Below, one piece after another: positions 1 through 5,701 of a DNA stretch of 14,574 nucleotides. The translations under genes and the position numbers were made by a program. The stretch is from Hyphomicrobiaceae bacterium. Lineage in GTDB: Bacteria > Pseudomonadota > Alphaproteobacteria > Rhizobiales > MH13. The stretch covers positions 1 to 14,574 of the forward strand of contig JAGRKQ010000197.1 of the NCBI GenBank assembly GCA_020442235.1, given 5' to 3'. Each line of letters starts with the position of its first letter. Position 1 is the stretch's first letter. The notes under the pieces were generated by a model that was not told the origin of the DNA, ran no database searches, and saw only the letters and a program-made list of their open reading frames with translations.

Positions 1-1314
1 TTCGGCATTTCCTTCGTCGTCGATGCCTTTGGCGCCGTGCTGGCGCTGGCGACCTCCGTGGTCGGACTGGCGGCGGTGATCTTCGCGCGTTCCGAAATCA
101 GCGAGGACAACAAGCGTTACGGCTTCTTCCCGTTCCTGTTGTTGATGATTGGCGGCGTCTCAGGGGCCTTCCTGACCGGCGACATCTTCAACCTTTATGT
201 CTGGTTCGAGGTGCTGCTGATCTCGTCCTTCGGCCTGATCGTTCTTGGTAACGAACATCGCCAGCTCGACGGATCGCTGAAATACGCCTTCCTCAACCTG
301 CTGGCGACGACCTTCTTCCTGATCGCGGTCGGCTATCTCTACGCCATGATCGGCACGCTCAACATGGCCGACATCGCGCTGGAACTGCGCACCAACCCCG
401 ATTATCCGACGACGACGCTGGCCGGACTGTTCCTCTTTGCCTTCGCCATGAAGGCGGCCGCCTTCCCGGTCAATTTCTGGCTGCCGGCGAGCTATCATAC
501 GCCGCGCATCGTCGTTTCGGCGCTGTTCGCCGGGCTTCTGACCAAGGTTGGCGTCTATGCGCTGGTGCGGGTTCTGGTCATGCTCTTTCCCGCCGACCTC
601 AGCGCCTTCGATGGCGTGCTCGGCTGGGTCGCCGCATTGACGGCCGTCCTCGGCGGCGCCGGCGCCCTGGCGCAGTCGGATGTGCGCCGGCTTCTCGGTT
701 ATCTGGTGATCTCCGGCATCGGCGCCATGCTGATCGGCGTCGCCATCGGCACGCCCGATGCGCTGCGCGGCGTCATCGCCTATGCGGTCCATTCGATCAT
801 CGTCATGACCGCGCTTTATTTCATGGCAGGCATCATGGGGCGCCTGACCGGCTCGTTCGACCTGCGCGGCATTGGCGGGCTTTATCGCGCCCATCCTTAC
901 TTTGCCGCGCTCAGCCTTGTGCTGGTCTTTGCGATTTCCGGCCTGCCGCCCTTTTCCGGCTTCTGGCCGAAGGTTGTTCTGGTGCGGGCCGGTGTGGCGG
1001 AAGGCGAGGGCTGGCTGGTCGGGGCCTTGCTGTTCTCCAGCTTCCTGACGCTTCTGGCCGTCGGACGGCTCTGGAGCTTCGGTTTCTGGCGTGACGGACC
1101 GGAAGGAACGCCCGACGGCACAACGGCCGGCGGGGTGCGGGCGCTCACGCTTGAAAGCGGCCGGCCGCTTCTGGTGCCCCTGACCTTCCTCGTTCTCATC
1201 GTCGTCGGGCTTGGCCTTTACGCCGAACCGCTGATCCGCGTTGCCGGTGTCGGTGCGGCGGGTCTGGTCGAGCCGTCGGCCTATCTCAACGCCCTTCTGG
1301 AGACGGCACGATGA
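1..1314 (+). CDS. mnhD: Mrp/Mnh antiporter subunit D, 5' end outside the window
   Basis: Proton-translocating, ND2/4/5-like membrane subunit of the multisubunit Na+(K+)/H+ antiporter (called Pha in rhizobia, Mrp/Mnh elsewhere), acting in the inner membrane in pH and cation homeostasis. The frame is open from base 1, before the first ATG-like codon at 37, and the leading residues FGISFVVDAFGA are typical internal MnhD sequence, so the start lies upstream. 437 residues are visible, almost all hydrophobic helices. The Proton_antipo_M core includes YVWFEVLLI with a membrane Glu (visible residue 70), FAMKAAAFPVNFWLPASYHTP with a membrane Lys (151), and GLLTKVGVYALVRV (Lys 182). These correspond to the conserved charged residues of the family's proton path. 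The stop overlaps the mnhE start (ATGA). MnhA and MnhD are paralogues, but the position directly before E-F-G fixes this one as D. Confidence 0.95.
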   Translation, partial: FGISFVVDAFGAVLALATSVVGLAAVIFARSEISEDNKRYGFFPFLLLMIGGVSGAFLTGDIFNLYVWFEVLLISSFGLIVLGNEHRQLDGSLKYAFLNLLATTFFLIAVGYLYAMIGTLNMADIALELRTNPDYPTTTLAGLFLFAFAMKAAAFPVNFWLPASYHTPRIVVSALFAGLLTKVGVYALVRVLVMLFPADLSAFDGVLGWVAALTAVLGGAGALAQSDVRRLLGYLVISGIGAMLIGVAIGTPDALRGVIAYAVHSIIVMTALYFMAGIMGRLTGSFDLRGIGGLYRAHPYFAALSLVLVFAISGLPPFSGFWPKVVLVRAGVAEGEGWLVGALLFSSFLTLLAVGRLWSFGFWRDGPEGTPDGTTAGGVRALTLESGRPLLVPLTFLVLIVVGLGLYAEPLIRVAGVGAAGLVEPSAYLNALLETAR

Positions 1315-1790
1315 GCGGGCTGTTTCTGATCAATGTGCTTCTGGCGCTCAGCTGGATCGCTGTCACCGGCAGCTTCTCCTTCCTGAACTTCGCCTTCGGC
1401 TTCTTTCTCGGCGCCATTGCCCTGCTTCTGGTGCGCGAGCAGACCGGCACGACGAGCTATTTCAAGCGCGCCTGGAAGATCAGCAAGCTGACCGGCCTGT
1501 TCTTTTATGAACTGATGCTGTCGGCCATCAAGGTTGCCAAGCTGGCGGTCGATCCGAACCTGAAGGCGCTTCAGCCCGGCATTATCGCCTACGACCTCAC
1601 CGTCGATCGCGATTTTGAAATCACGCTGCTGGCCAATCTCATCACCCTGACGCCAGGCACCCTGTCCGTCGATGTCTCCGACGACCGCAAGACGCTCTAC
1701 ATCCACGCCATCGATCTGTCCGATCCCGAGGGCATGGCCGAGGACATCCGCACGGGCTTCGAGCGCAAGATCATGGAGGCGTTCCGGTGA
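1311..1790 (+). CDS. mnhE: Mrp/Mnh antiporter subunit E
   Basis: Small structural subunit of the Mrp/Pha cation/proton antiporter (MNHE family), needed for assembly of the complex. It has 159 residues, the usual length. The N-terminal half has hydrophobic segments (about residues 4-23 and 25-41) followed by a basic stretch. The C-terminal half carries the family signature around [17 protein letters not shown] and LYIHAIDL, predicted to be a soluble cytoplasmic domain. The ATG overlaps the mnhD stop by 4 nt and has a GGAG at 1299-1302. The stop overlaps the next start, so D-E-F-G should be translationally coupled. Confidence 0.95.
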   Translation: MSGLFLINVLLALSWIAVTGSFSFLNFAFGFFLGAIALLLVREQTGTTSYFKRAWKISKLTGLFFYELMLSAIKVAKLAVDPNLKALQPGIIAYDLTVDRDFEITLLANLITLTPGTLSVDVSDDRKTLYIHAIDLSDPEGMAEDIRTGFERKIMEAFR

Positions 1791-2131
1791 GCGCGGGCGA
1801 ACAGTTCCTCAATGGGGCGATCATTCTGGCGCTGGCGATCCTGTCGCTGTCGTTTGCGCTGATCATCGTGCGCATCGTGCGCGGCCCGACCCTTCCGGAC
1901 CGGGTGCTGGCGCTGGACATGCTGGTCGCCGTCGGTATCGGTTTTATTGCCGTGATCGCCGTCAAGACGCGCTCCTTCGTCTATCTCGACATTGCCATAG
2001 CGCTGGGTCTTGTCGGATTTCTGGCAACCGTCGCCTTTGCGCGCTTCATCCTGAAGCGTGGCCGCCACAAACATGCCGATTACGGCAATGAGGCGGAAAG
2101 GCCGGCGCAGGAGGAAGGAACCTCGTCATGA
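1787..2131 (+). CDS. mnhF: Mrp/Mnh antiporter subunit F
   Basis: Small membrane subunit of the Mrp/Pha antiporter (MrpF/PhaF family). It has 114 residues with three hydrophobic helices (about 9-29, 40-60, 64-87) and the family-typical loop [17 protein letters not shown] between helices 1 and 2. The C-terminal tail is hydrophilic. The start is a GTG inside GTGA overlapping the mnhE stop, with a strong GGAGG at 1775-1779, seven bases upstream. The stop overlaps the mnhG ATG by 4 nt. Confidence 0.94.
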   Translation: MSAGEQFLNGAIILALAILSLSFALIIVRIVRGPTLPDRVLALDMLVAVGIGFIAVIAVKTRSFVYLDIAIALGLVGFLATVAFARFILKRGRHKHADYGNEAERPAQEEGTSS

Positions 2132-2538
2132 GCGAGCCGATATCGCTTCCGATCCTCGAACTCATCGCCGGCGTCCTGATCGTCATCGGCGCCATCTTCT
2201 CGTTGCTGGCAAGCCTTGGCATCCTGCGCTTTCCCGACGTCTACAGCCGCATGCATGCCGCCTCGAAGGCCGGAACGCTCGGCTCGGGCCTGATGCTGCT
2301 GGCCATTGCCGTGCTCGCGGTGGATCTGGCCGTTGTCACGCGCGCCATGGCCGGTGCGGTGTTCTTCCTGCTGACGGCCCCCGTCTCTTCGCACCTTCTC
2401 GCCCGTGCGGCCTATTTCGTCGGTTACGAACCCTGGGAAGGAACCGTGCGTGACGATCTCCAGGACCGTTACAGCGGCGAAGGGGAAGGTATTCGCTGCG
2501 AGTCGACGCCGCCTGTCGCCAAGATTACCAGCCTTTGA
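2128..2538 (+). CDS. mnhG: Mrp/Mnh antiporter subunit G
   Basis: Last subunit of the Mrp/Pha antiporter (PhaG_MnhG_YufB family). It has 136 residues with three hydrophobic helices (about 7-31, 46-66, 70-92). The family signature [23 protein letters not shown] lies between helices 1 and 2, followed by [17 protein letters not shown]. The ATG overlaps the mnhF stop, and a purine-rich AGGAGGAAGG lies at 2109-2118. It closes the operon: about 135 bp of non-coding sequence and a new transcription unit (mucR) follow. No convincing intrinsic terminator was seen right after the stop, only a 4-bp AGCC/GGCT dyad around the stop codon. Confidence 0.94.
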   Translation: MSEPISLPILELIAGVLIVIGAIFSLLASLGILRFPDVYSRMHAASKAGTLGSGLMLLAIAVLAVDLAVVTRAMAGAVFFLLTAPVSSHLLARAAYFVGYEPWEGTVRDDLQDRYSGEGEGIRCESTPPVAKITSL

Positions 2539-2591
2539 GGCTTGGAATTTATCTTAACGGCGGCTGACTTGCTTCCCGAGAGCGATTCATT

Positions 2592-2618
2592 TACTCACTG
2601 ACTACAGTCAGTGAAGTA
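2592..2618. promoter_or_regulatory. Perfect dyad in the mucR upstream region, candidate operator
   Basis: TCACTGAC-TACA-GTCAGTGA at 2595-2614 is a perfect 8-bp inverted repeat with a 4-nt centre. Allowing one bulged base, the symmetry extends to TACT...AGTA (2592-2618). It lies about 60 bp before the mucR ATG and has no T-tract, so it is not an intrinsic terminator. A CcrM-type GATTC site sits just upstream (2584-2588). Ros/MucR proteins are known to repress their own genes, so an autoregulatory operator or another regulator's site is plausible. The binding protein is not identified. Confidence 0.45.
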
Positions 2619-2673
2619 GTTAATTGTGCTTCTCTGCAATATGCAACGCAAGCGTGAAATTTCGAGGTTCTTG

Positions 2674-3111
2674 ATGGTCGAAGAAACACAGAATGCCGAA
2701 CTCATCGAACTGACGGCGGACATCGTTTCTGCTTATGTCAGCAACAACACGGTGCCGGCTTCTGAGCTGACAACCCTGATCGGTGACGTCTTTGGCGCGC
2801 TGAAGCGGACCTCCGGTTCTGTTGAAGAAGAGCCGCAGGAGCCCTTGAAGCCGGCGGTTCCGGCCAAGAAATCGATCACGCCGGATTATCTGATCTGTCT
2901 GGAAGACGGTAAGAAGTTCAAGTCGCTGAAGCGTCATCTGCGCACGCACTACAATCTGTCTCCGGAAGAATATCGCGAAAAGTGGGGCCTTCCGGCAGAC
3001 TACCCGATGGTTGCGCCGAATTATGCTGCCGCCCGATCCGCCCTTGCCAAGGAAATGGGTCTTGGCCAGAGCCGCGGTGGCCGCGGGCGCGGTCGGCCGA
3101 AGAAAAGCTGA
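2674..3111 (+). CDS. mucR: MucR/Ros family zinc-finger transcriptional regulator
   Basis: Global transcriptional regulator of the Ros/MucR family (145 residues, the usual length), controlling exopolysaccharide, motility, symbiosis/virulence and cell-cycle genes in Rhizobiales. The ATG at 2674 was chosen over upstream in-frame starts because it gives the family N-terminus ([24 protein letters not shown], the oligomerisation region) and has GAGG at 2664-2667. The zinc finger begins [20 protein letters not shown]. The second metal-ligand position is Asp rather than the Cys of Agrobacterium Ros (C-x2-D ... H-x4-H), a variant known from Mesorhizobium and Brucella MucR proteins. It is followed by the conserved [24 protein letters not shown] segment. 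The C-terminus is basic ([10 protein letters not shown]), resembling an AT-hook. A strong terminator follows. Confidence 0.95.
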   Translation: MVEETQNAELIELTADIVSAYVSNNTVPASELTTLIGDVFGALKRTSGSVEEEPQEPLKPAVPAKKSITPDYLICLEDGKKFKSLKRHLRTHYNLSPEEYREKWGLPADYPMVAPNYAAARSALAKEMGLGQSRGGRGRGRPKKS

Positions 3112-3140
3112 TCGCATCAGTCCAGGCTTTTGAGTTGCAA

Positions 3141-3171
3141 GGGTCGCCTCAAGAGGCGGCCCTTTTCTTTT
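3141..3171 (+). terminator. Rho-independent terminator of mucR
   Basis: GGGTCGCCT / AGGCGGCCC form a GC-rich stem (one G-U pair) around a CAAG loop at 3141-3162, followed directly by CTTTTCTTTT. It lies 30 bp after the mucR stop, before the insertion sequence. It should separate mucR transcription from everything to the right. Confidence 0.85.
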
Positions 3172-3211
3172 GGCCGCTTATCCCCGGACTCCGGCTTGCG
3201 CGATAAATAGG

Positions 3212-3219
3212 AACATAAT
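3212..3219. repeat. Target site duplication, left copy (AACATAAT)
   Basis: AACATAAT recurs in direct orientation at 5297-5304, on the other side of the element. The full direct repeat visible at both ends is the 16-mer TAGGAACATAATCCTA (3208-3223 and 5293-5308). The outer TAGG and CCTA are shared between the host site and the element's own ends, so 8 bp is the simplest reading and fits the IS1595 family's usual duplication length. Confidence 0.75.
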
Positions 3220-3243
3220 CCTAATTATATACTTGACAAAAGT
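3220..3243 (+). repeat. Left terminal inverted repeat of the insertion sequence
   Basis: Starts CCTAATTATATAC and ends TTGACAAAAGT. It matches the reverse complement of 5273-5296 except at position 14 (T here, G at the other end). It contains a perfect -35 hexamer TTGACA (3233-3238) facing inward. Confidence 0.9.
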
Positions 3244-3261
3244 AATGCCTTGGACGATAAC
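3233..3261 (+). promoter_or_regulatory. Transposase promoter, -35 inside the left inverted repeat
   Basis: TTGACA (3233-3238), a 17-bp spacer, then GATAAC (3256-3261; 4/6 match to TATAAT). It points at the transposase ATG at 3282, which has AAGGAG at 3268-3273, eight bases before the start. The -35 lies in the repeat and the -10 in unique sequence. Confidence 0.6.
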
Positions 3262-3281
3262 GAATCCAAGGAGTTACGAAC

Positions 3282-4271
3282 ATGGCCGATTTTAACGATC
3301 CAATCTTTCACGACGAGGACAAAGCCCGCGAGCATCTTGAAGCGATCCGCTGGCCGCATGGTCCCAACTGCCCGCATTGCGGCAACGTCGATCAGGACAC
3401 GATTGCCAAGGTTGAAGGCAAGAAGCAGTCACACCGTAAAGGCCTGTATTACTGCAATGAATGCAAAGGCACGTTCACCGTAACGGTCGGCTCCGTCATG
3501 GAGCGATCCAAGGTGCCGCTTGCCAAGTGGGTGTTTGCCTTTCACCTGTTCGCCGCCTCCAAGAAAGGCATGAGCGCTCACCAGCTTCACCGCATGCTTG
3601 GCGTCACCTACAAGACCGCCTGGTTCATGGCTCACCGTATCCGTGAGGCCATGAAGGAGGACGTTAAGTCCTCCGGCCCGCTAGGCGGCGAAGGCAAGAT
3701 CGTTGAAGCCGATGAAACCTATATCGGTAAGCGCGAGACACCCCGCGTATCTGCACAGCGCAAGGGCCGCCCATACACCAAGAAGGGCAAGTCAGGCGGC
3801 GCACAGAAGCGTATCGTTGTCGGTTTGGTCGAGCGTGGAGGCAAAGCCCGCATGTTCCATTTGAACGACGCCACAAAGGCAACCGTTCGTGAAGTTCTCG
3901 TGCGCAATGCCGATCGCAATTCCACGCTCTACACTGACGAGTCCCGCCTCTACACGGAAACCGGCACCGAGTACGCCGACCACAAAACCGTGAAGCATTC
4001 GGCCAAAGAATACGCCCGCCGCGAAGGCGATAAGGTTGTTCACTCCAACACGATTGAGAACGTCTTTTCCGTCTTCAAGCGCGGCATGGTCGGCGTTTAC
4101 CAGCATTGCGGCGAAGCCCACCTGCATCGCTATCTGGCGGAGTTCGATTTCCGTTATAACCGCCGCTCGGCTCTGAAGGTCTCAGACCGTGAACGCGCCG
4201 AAGACGCAATCCGTATGGCCGCTGGCAAGCGGTTAATGTATGCCCAATCTCGTGAAGCCCGTTACGCCTAA
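3282..4271 (+). CDS. IS1595 family (ISXO2-like) DDE transposase
   Basis: Transposase of the element. It has 329 residues with an intact frame. N-terminal zinc ribbon: C30-P-H-C33 and C58-N-E-C61 (Zn_Tnp_IS1595 type). It is followed by a helix-turn-helix-like region, including SAHQLHRMLGVTYKTAWFMAHRIREAM, that probably contacts the ends. The catalytic DDE_Tnp_IS1595 domain has D144 in VEADETYIG, D219 in LYTDES, and the third region HSNTIENVFSVFKRG with N256 and E259, then HRYLAEFDFRYNRR, a typical family C-terminus. The start has a good ribosome site (AAGGAG). No frameshift or missing catalytic residue was seen, so it is probably functional. Base composition is somewhat less GC-rich than the chromosomal neighbours. 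Confidence 0.95.
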   Translation: MADFNDPIFHDEDKAREHLEAIRWPHGPNCPHCGNVDQDTIAKVEGKKQSHRKGLYYCNECKGTFTVTVGSVMERSKVPLAKWVFAFHLFAASKKGMSAHQLHRMLGVTYKTAWFMAHRIREAMKEDVKSSGPLGGEGKIVEADETYIGKRETPRVSAQRKGRPYTKKGKSGGAQKRIVVGLVERGGKARMFHLNDATKATVREVLVRNADRNSTLYTDESRLYTETGTEYADHKTVKHSAKEYARREGDKVVHSNTIENVFSVFKRGMVGVYQHCGEAHLHRYLAEFDFRYNRRSALKVSDRERAEDAIRMAAGKRLMYAQSREARYA

Positions 4272-4320
4272 GCAGAAGGCGGCAGCCTTCAAGCGTTGGC
4301 GGAAAAAACGTCAGCCCTGA
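4240..4320 (+). CDS. Very small basic ORF overlapping the transposase 3' end
   Basis: An ATG at 4240, inside the last 32 bases of the transposase gene in another frame, opens a 26-residue reading frame. It starts MPNLVKPVTPKQKAAAF and ends in a strongly basic RWRKKRQP-type tail, reading to a TGA at 4318-4320. It would be translated from the transposase mRNA by reinitiation or coupling. No clear ribosome site was seen. Its 3' end overlaps the convergent small gene ending at 4311. It may be chance. Conservation of this frame in related elements would decide. Confidence 0.3.
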   Translation: MPNLVKPVTPKQKAAAFKRWRKKRQP

Positions 4321-4466
4321 TCTTTCTTTAACTGCGCTTTCGGCTTCTGCTTTTTCGGCTTCACCGGTGCCTGCTTTGGCTTAGGTGGCGTCGAAAGCGC
4401 GCGGCGCAAAGCCATGTCTCGGCGCTTGGCAGTCTCAGTATTATTGTGATTGTTGTCGTCAACCAT
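4311..4466 (-). CDS. Small lysine/proline-rich passenger protein of the insertion sequence
   Basis: A 51-residue hydrophilic protein. The N-terminal part is polar (MVDDNNHNNTETAKRRD), followed by MALRRALSTPPKP and a Lys/Pro/Gln-rich basic tail (residues ~30-51). No membrane segment or known domain. The ATG at 4466-4464 overlaps the stop of the preceding HEPN-like gene by one base (TAATG), implying coupled translation; a longer in-frame start exists at 4529 but is less likely. By eye the AKRRD-x-ALRRAL-x-TPPKP pattern resembles small unannotated proteins seen next to IS1595-type transposases in alphaproteobacteria. This is an impression, not a search result. The role is unknown; a nucleic-acid-binding accessory factor is possible given the charge. 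Confidence 0.6.
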   Translation of the reverse strand: MVDDNNHNNTETAKRRDMALRRALSTPPKPKQAPVKPKKQKPKAQLKKDQG

Positions 4467-4963
4467 TATGCGCCACTCGCCACTACGGGTGCCCCGCCAA
4501 AGAACGGGGGCACTCCCTCGGGACACCATCGGATGATGTTCTTAAGGTTTTCAACTACCATCGCCTCGTCCTTGTGATCTCTGTACCACCTTCTGGCGGC
4601 TTCTGTCATGGCATCACAGAATAAAACCAGATCGAACATGGCTGCCTTCTTATCTCCCGCAACGATTCTCAATGCATGTATGCTCGATTGTGTCTCCGGC
4701 ACTGTAAAAACTACATGGCTGCCATCAAAGTATGCGTGACCAGTAAGGTCTGCTCGATGAACGAGACCGCCTCTCAGTTGAAAACATGACGCTCCGTCAA
4801 GGCCTAATTCTGACTCGGTCGTGTAAGTATCCACAAAATCGATATAGTGCACCTTCTTTACAAACTCAGATTTTGGAAGAGTGAGACCCATACAAATGTC
4901 GGGAAACGTTAGTGCAACCAAAAGTGCAGGGTAATGTAAGCGCGCCTCAATCGCTTTCTGCAT
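4466..4963 (-). CDS. HEPN-like uncharacterised passenger protein
   Basis: 165 residues from the ATG at 4963. There is no clear ribosome site, and an in-frame TTG at 5011 with GGGGGTGG just upstream would give 181 residues. Recognisable pieces are LLVALTFPDICMGL near the N-terminus, YIDFVDTY at 40-47, then CFQLRGGLVHRAD with R64-x4-H69, then FCDAMTEAARRWY at 115-127. The R-x4-H within a Cys-x3-Arg context has the form of the R-x4-6-H motif of HEPN nucleases. By eye the protein resembles a widespread uncharacterised family with (A/L)LTxPDIC and LRCxLLH motifs. It overlaps the upstream 86-residue gene by 17 bp and the downstream 51-residue gene by 1 bp. Base composition is clearly lower in GC than the chromosome. 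HEPN activity is inferred from one motif only. Confidence 0.65.
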   Translation of the reverse strand: MQKAIEARLHYPALLVALTFPDICMGLTLPKSEFVKKVHYIDFVDTYTTESELGLDGASCFQLRGGLVHRADLTGHAYFDGSHVVFTVPETQSSIHALRIVAGDKKAAMFDLVLFCDAMTEAARRWYRDHKDEAMVVENLKNIIRWCPEGVPPFFGGAPVVASGA

Positions 4964-5207
4964 ATCGCGAATGATCCGCTCTATCGGAGAGCTTGGATCG
5001 GATTTCGTCAAAATCCACCCCCAACACGACGCCTCTTTGAGATAACCACTCAATGAGATCGAGCAAGTCCACGTCAGTACCCCGGAACCTAGCTTCATTA
5101 TATGCTCGTATCATGATTCGCCCAGAACTGGATAACCAGATCTCTACTGGCTCAGACTCACAATACTCCCGAACCCCGTCCATTACCGCGATTTTAATGT
5201 CGTTCAT
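4947..5207 (-). CDS. Small acidic passenger protein, first gene of the leftward operon
   Basis: An 86-residue soluble, acidic protein of unknown family. It begins MNDIKIAVMDGVREYC, then a possible beta-hairpin (VEIWLSSSGRIMIRAYNEARF), an acidic amphipathic helix (TDVDLLDLIEWLSQRGV), and ends in a charged tail. No known motif was recognised. The ATG at 5207 is preceded by GGAAAG. The promoter is likely the one formed with the right inverted repeat (-35 GTGACA, -10 TATACG). Its end overlaps the HEPN-like gene start. Small acidic first gene plus overlapping HEPN-like second gene is the layout of several toxin-antitoxin pairs, so an antitoxin role is conceivable but not shown. Confidence 0.65.
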   Translation of the reverse strand: MNDIKIAVMDGVREYCESEPVEIWLSSSGRIMIRAYNEARFRGTDVDLLDLIEWLSQRGVVLGVDFDEIRSKLSDRADHSRYAESD

Positions 5208-5254
5208 CGGAACTTTCCATAATTCCGTGACGTAAGCGCCGGCCTGTCTCTCTC

Positions 5255-5283
5255 CGTATAGGAGAATTGGTCACTTTTGTCAC
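5255..5283 (-). promoter_or_regulatory. Passenger operon promoter, -35 inside the right inverted repeat
   Basis: On the minus strand: GTGACA (5283-5278), 17-bp spacer, TATACG (5260-5255). This mirrors the transposase promoter at the left end, with the same position of the -35 within the repeat and the same spacer length. It would transcribe 5207 to 4311. The single mismatch between the two inverted repeats changes the -35 from TTGACA to GTGACA, predicting weaker passenger expression. Confidence 0.5.
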
Positions 5284-5296
5284 GTATATAATTAGG
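5273..5296 (-). repeat. Right terminal inverted repeat of the insertion sequence
   Basis: Reads ACTTTTGTCACGTATATAAT then TAGG on the + strand. It is the reverse complement of the left repeat with one mismatch in 24. Confidence 0.9.
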
Positions 5297-5304
5297 AACA
5301 TAAT
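5277..5304 (+). promoter_or_regulatory. Possible hybrid outward promoter (repeat -35 plus target-site -10)
   Basis: TTGTCA (5277-5282, in the right inverted repeat; 5/6 match to TTGACA), 16-bp spacer, CATAAT (5299-5304, in the duplicated target; 5/6 match to TATAAT). It points at the ATG at 5324 and would give a very short leader that still holds the GGAGG at 5314-5318. The -35 is supplied by the element. Inferred from sequence only. Confidence 0.4.
5297..5304. repeat. Target site duplication, right copy (AACATAAT)
   Basis: Direct repeat of 3212-3219. Removing the element plus one copy restores TAGGAACATAATCCTATATC upstream of the HTH gene. Confidence 0.75.
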
Positions 5305-5323
5305 CCTATATCTGGAGGCGGAG

Positions 5324-5701
5324 ATGAGGGACGGGTTCTTGGCAGACCATGCAAGCGGAAGCGGCGCGGCGGCAAGGCGCGCCTCGCGCAGCAAGGCGGA
5401 CATTCTGGCAACGGTGATGGCGCTCGTTGCCCGTGCCTTCAAGGTGCAAAGGGAGGCGCTCTATGCGCCGACACGCGGCCCGGCGGAGATCGCCCGCGCC
5501 CGCCAGGTTGGTGTCTATCTCGCCCATGTCGAGGCGGGCCTATCCCTGAGCGACATCGGGCGCCAGCTTGGCCGCGACCGCACGACGGTCGGCCACGCCT
5601 GCCGTCTCGTCGAGGATTTGCGGGACGATGCGCTCTTCGACACCACGCTCACCATGCTGGGACGGGCCGTCAGGGCGCTGCGCTGCGGAGCGCCGGCATG
5701 A
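5324..5701 (+). CDS. DnaA domain-IV-like helix-turn-helix protein
   Basis: A 125-residue protein whose central part (about residues 28-100) matches the C-terminal DNA-binding domain of the replication initiator DnaA: IARARQVGVYLAHVEAGLSLSDIGRQLG, then RDRTTVGHACRLVEDL, the equivalent of the DnaA signature helix that reads DnaA boxes. No AAA+ ATPase domain is present, so it is not DnaA but a stand-alone DNA-binding protein found widely in Rhizobiales. The ATG at 5324 was chosen because of GGAGG at 5314-5318; a longer in-frame start lies inside the insertion sequence and is rejected. The TGA overlaps the next ATG (ATGA), so it is coupled to the DUF6456 gene. The insertion sequence ends only 27 bp before its start, replacing the native upstream region. 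Confidence 0.85.
   Translation: MRDGFLADHASGSGAAARRASRSKADILATVMALVARAFKVQREALYAPTRGPAEIARARQVGVYLAHVEAGLSLSDIGRQLGRDRTTVGHACRLVEDLRDDALFDTTLTMLGRAVRALRCGAPA

Larger units (their letters stand above)
3220..5296. mobile_element. IS1595/ISXO2-like insertion sequence with passenger genes (2077 bp)
   Basis: Bounded by 24-bp terminal inverted repeats (3220-3243 and 5273-5296; 23/24 identical, both starting CCTAATTATATAC on their own strand) and flanked by the 8-bp direct repeat AACATAAT. It contains an intact IS1595-type transposase on + (3282-4271), a very small ORF on + (4240-4320) and three small leftward genes (5207-4311). At 2.1 kb it is about twice the usual 1.0-1.2 kb of simple IS1595 elements. 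The passenger half is visibly richer in A+T than the chromosomal genes either side. It sits between the mucR terminator and the DnaA-like HTH gene. The intact ends, duplication and transposase suggest a recent, possibly active insertion. Confidence 0.9.

Noticed and set aside
160..894. Long open frame on the minus strand inside mnhD
   Set aside because: Antisense shadow of a clear membrane-protein gene; the composition is typical of reverse-strand reading in high-GC DNA.
5287..5292. TATAAT within the right inverted repeat as an outward -10
   Set aside because: No acceptable -35 at 16-18 bp; the best candidate, TTGGTC, is only 14 bp away. The CATAAT in the duplicated target gives a better outward promoter.
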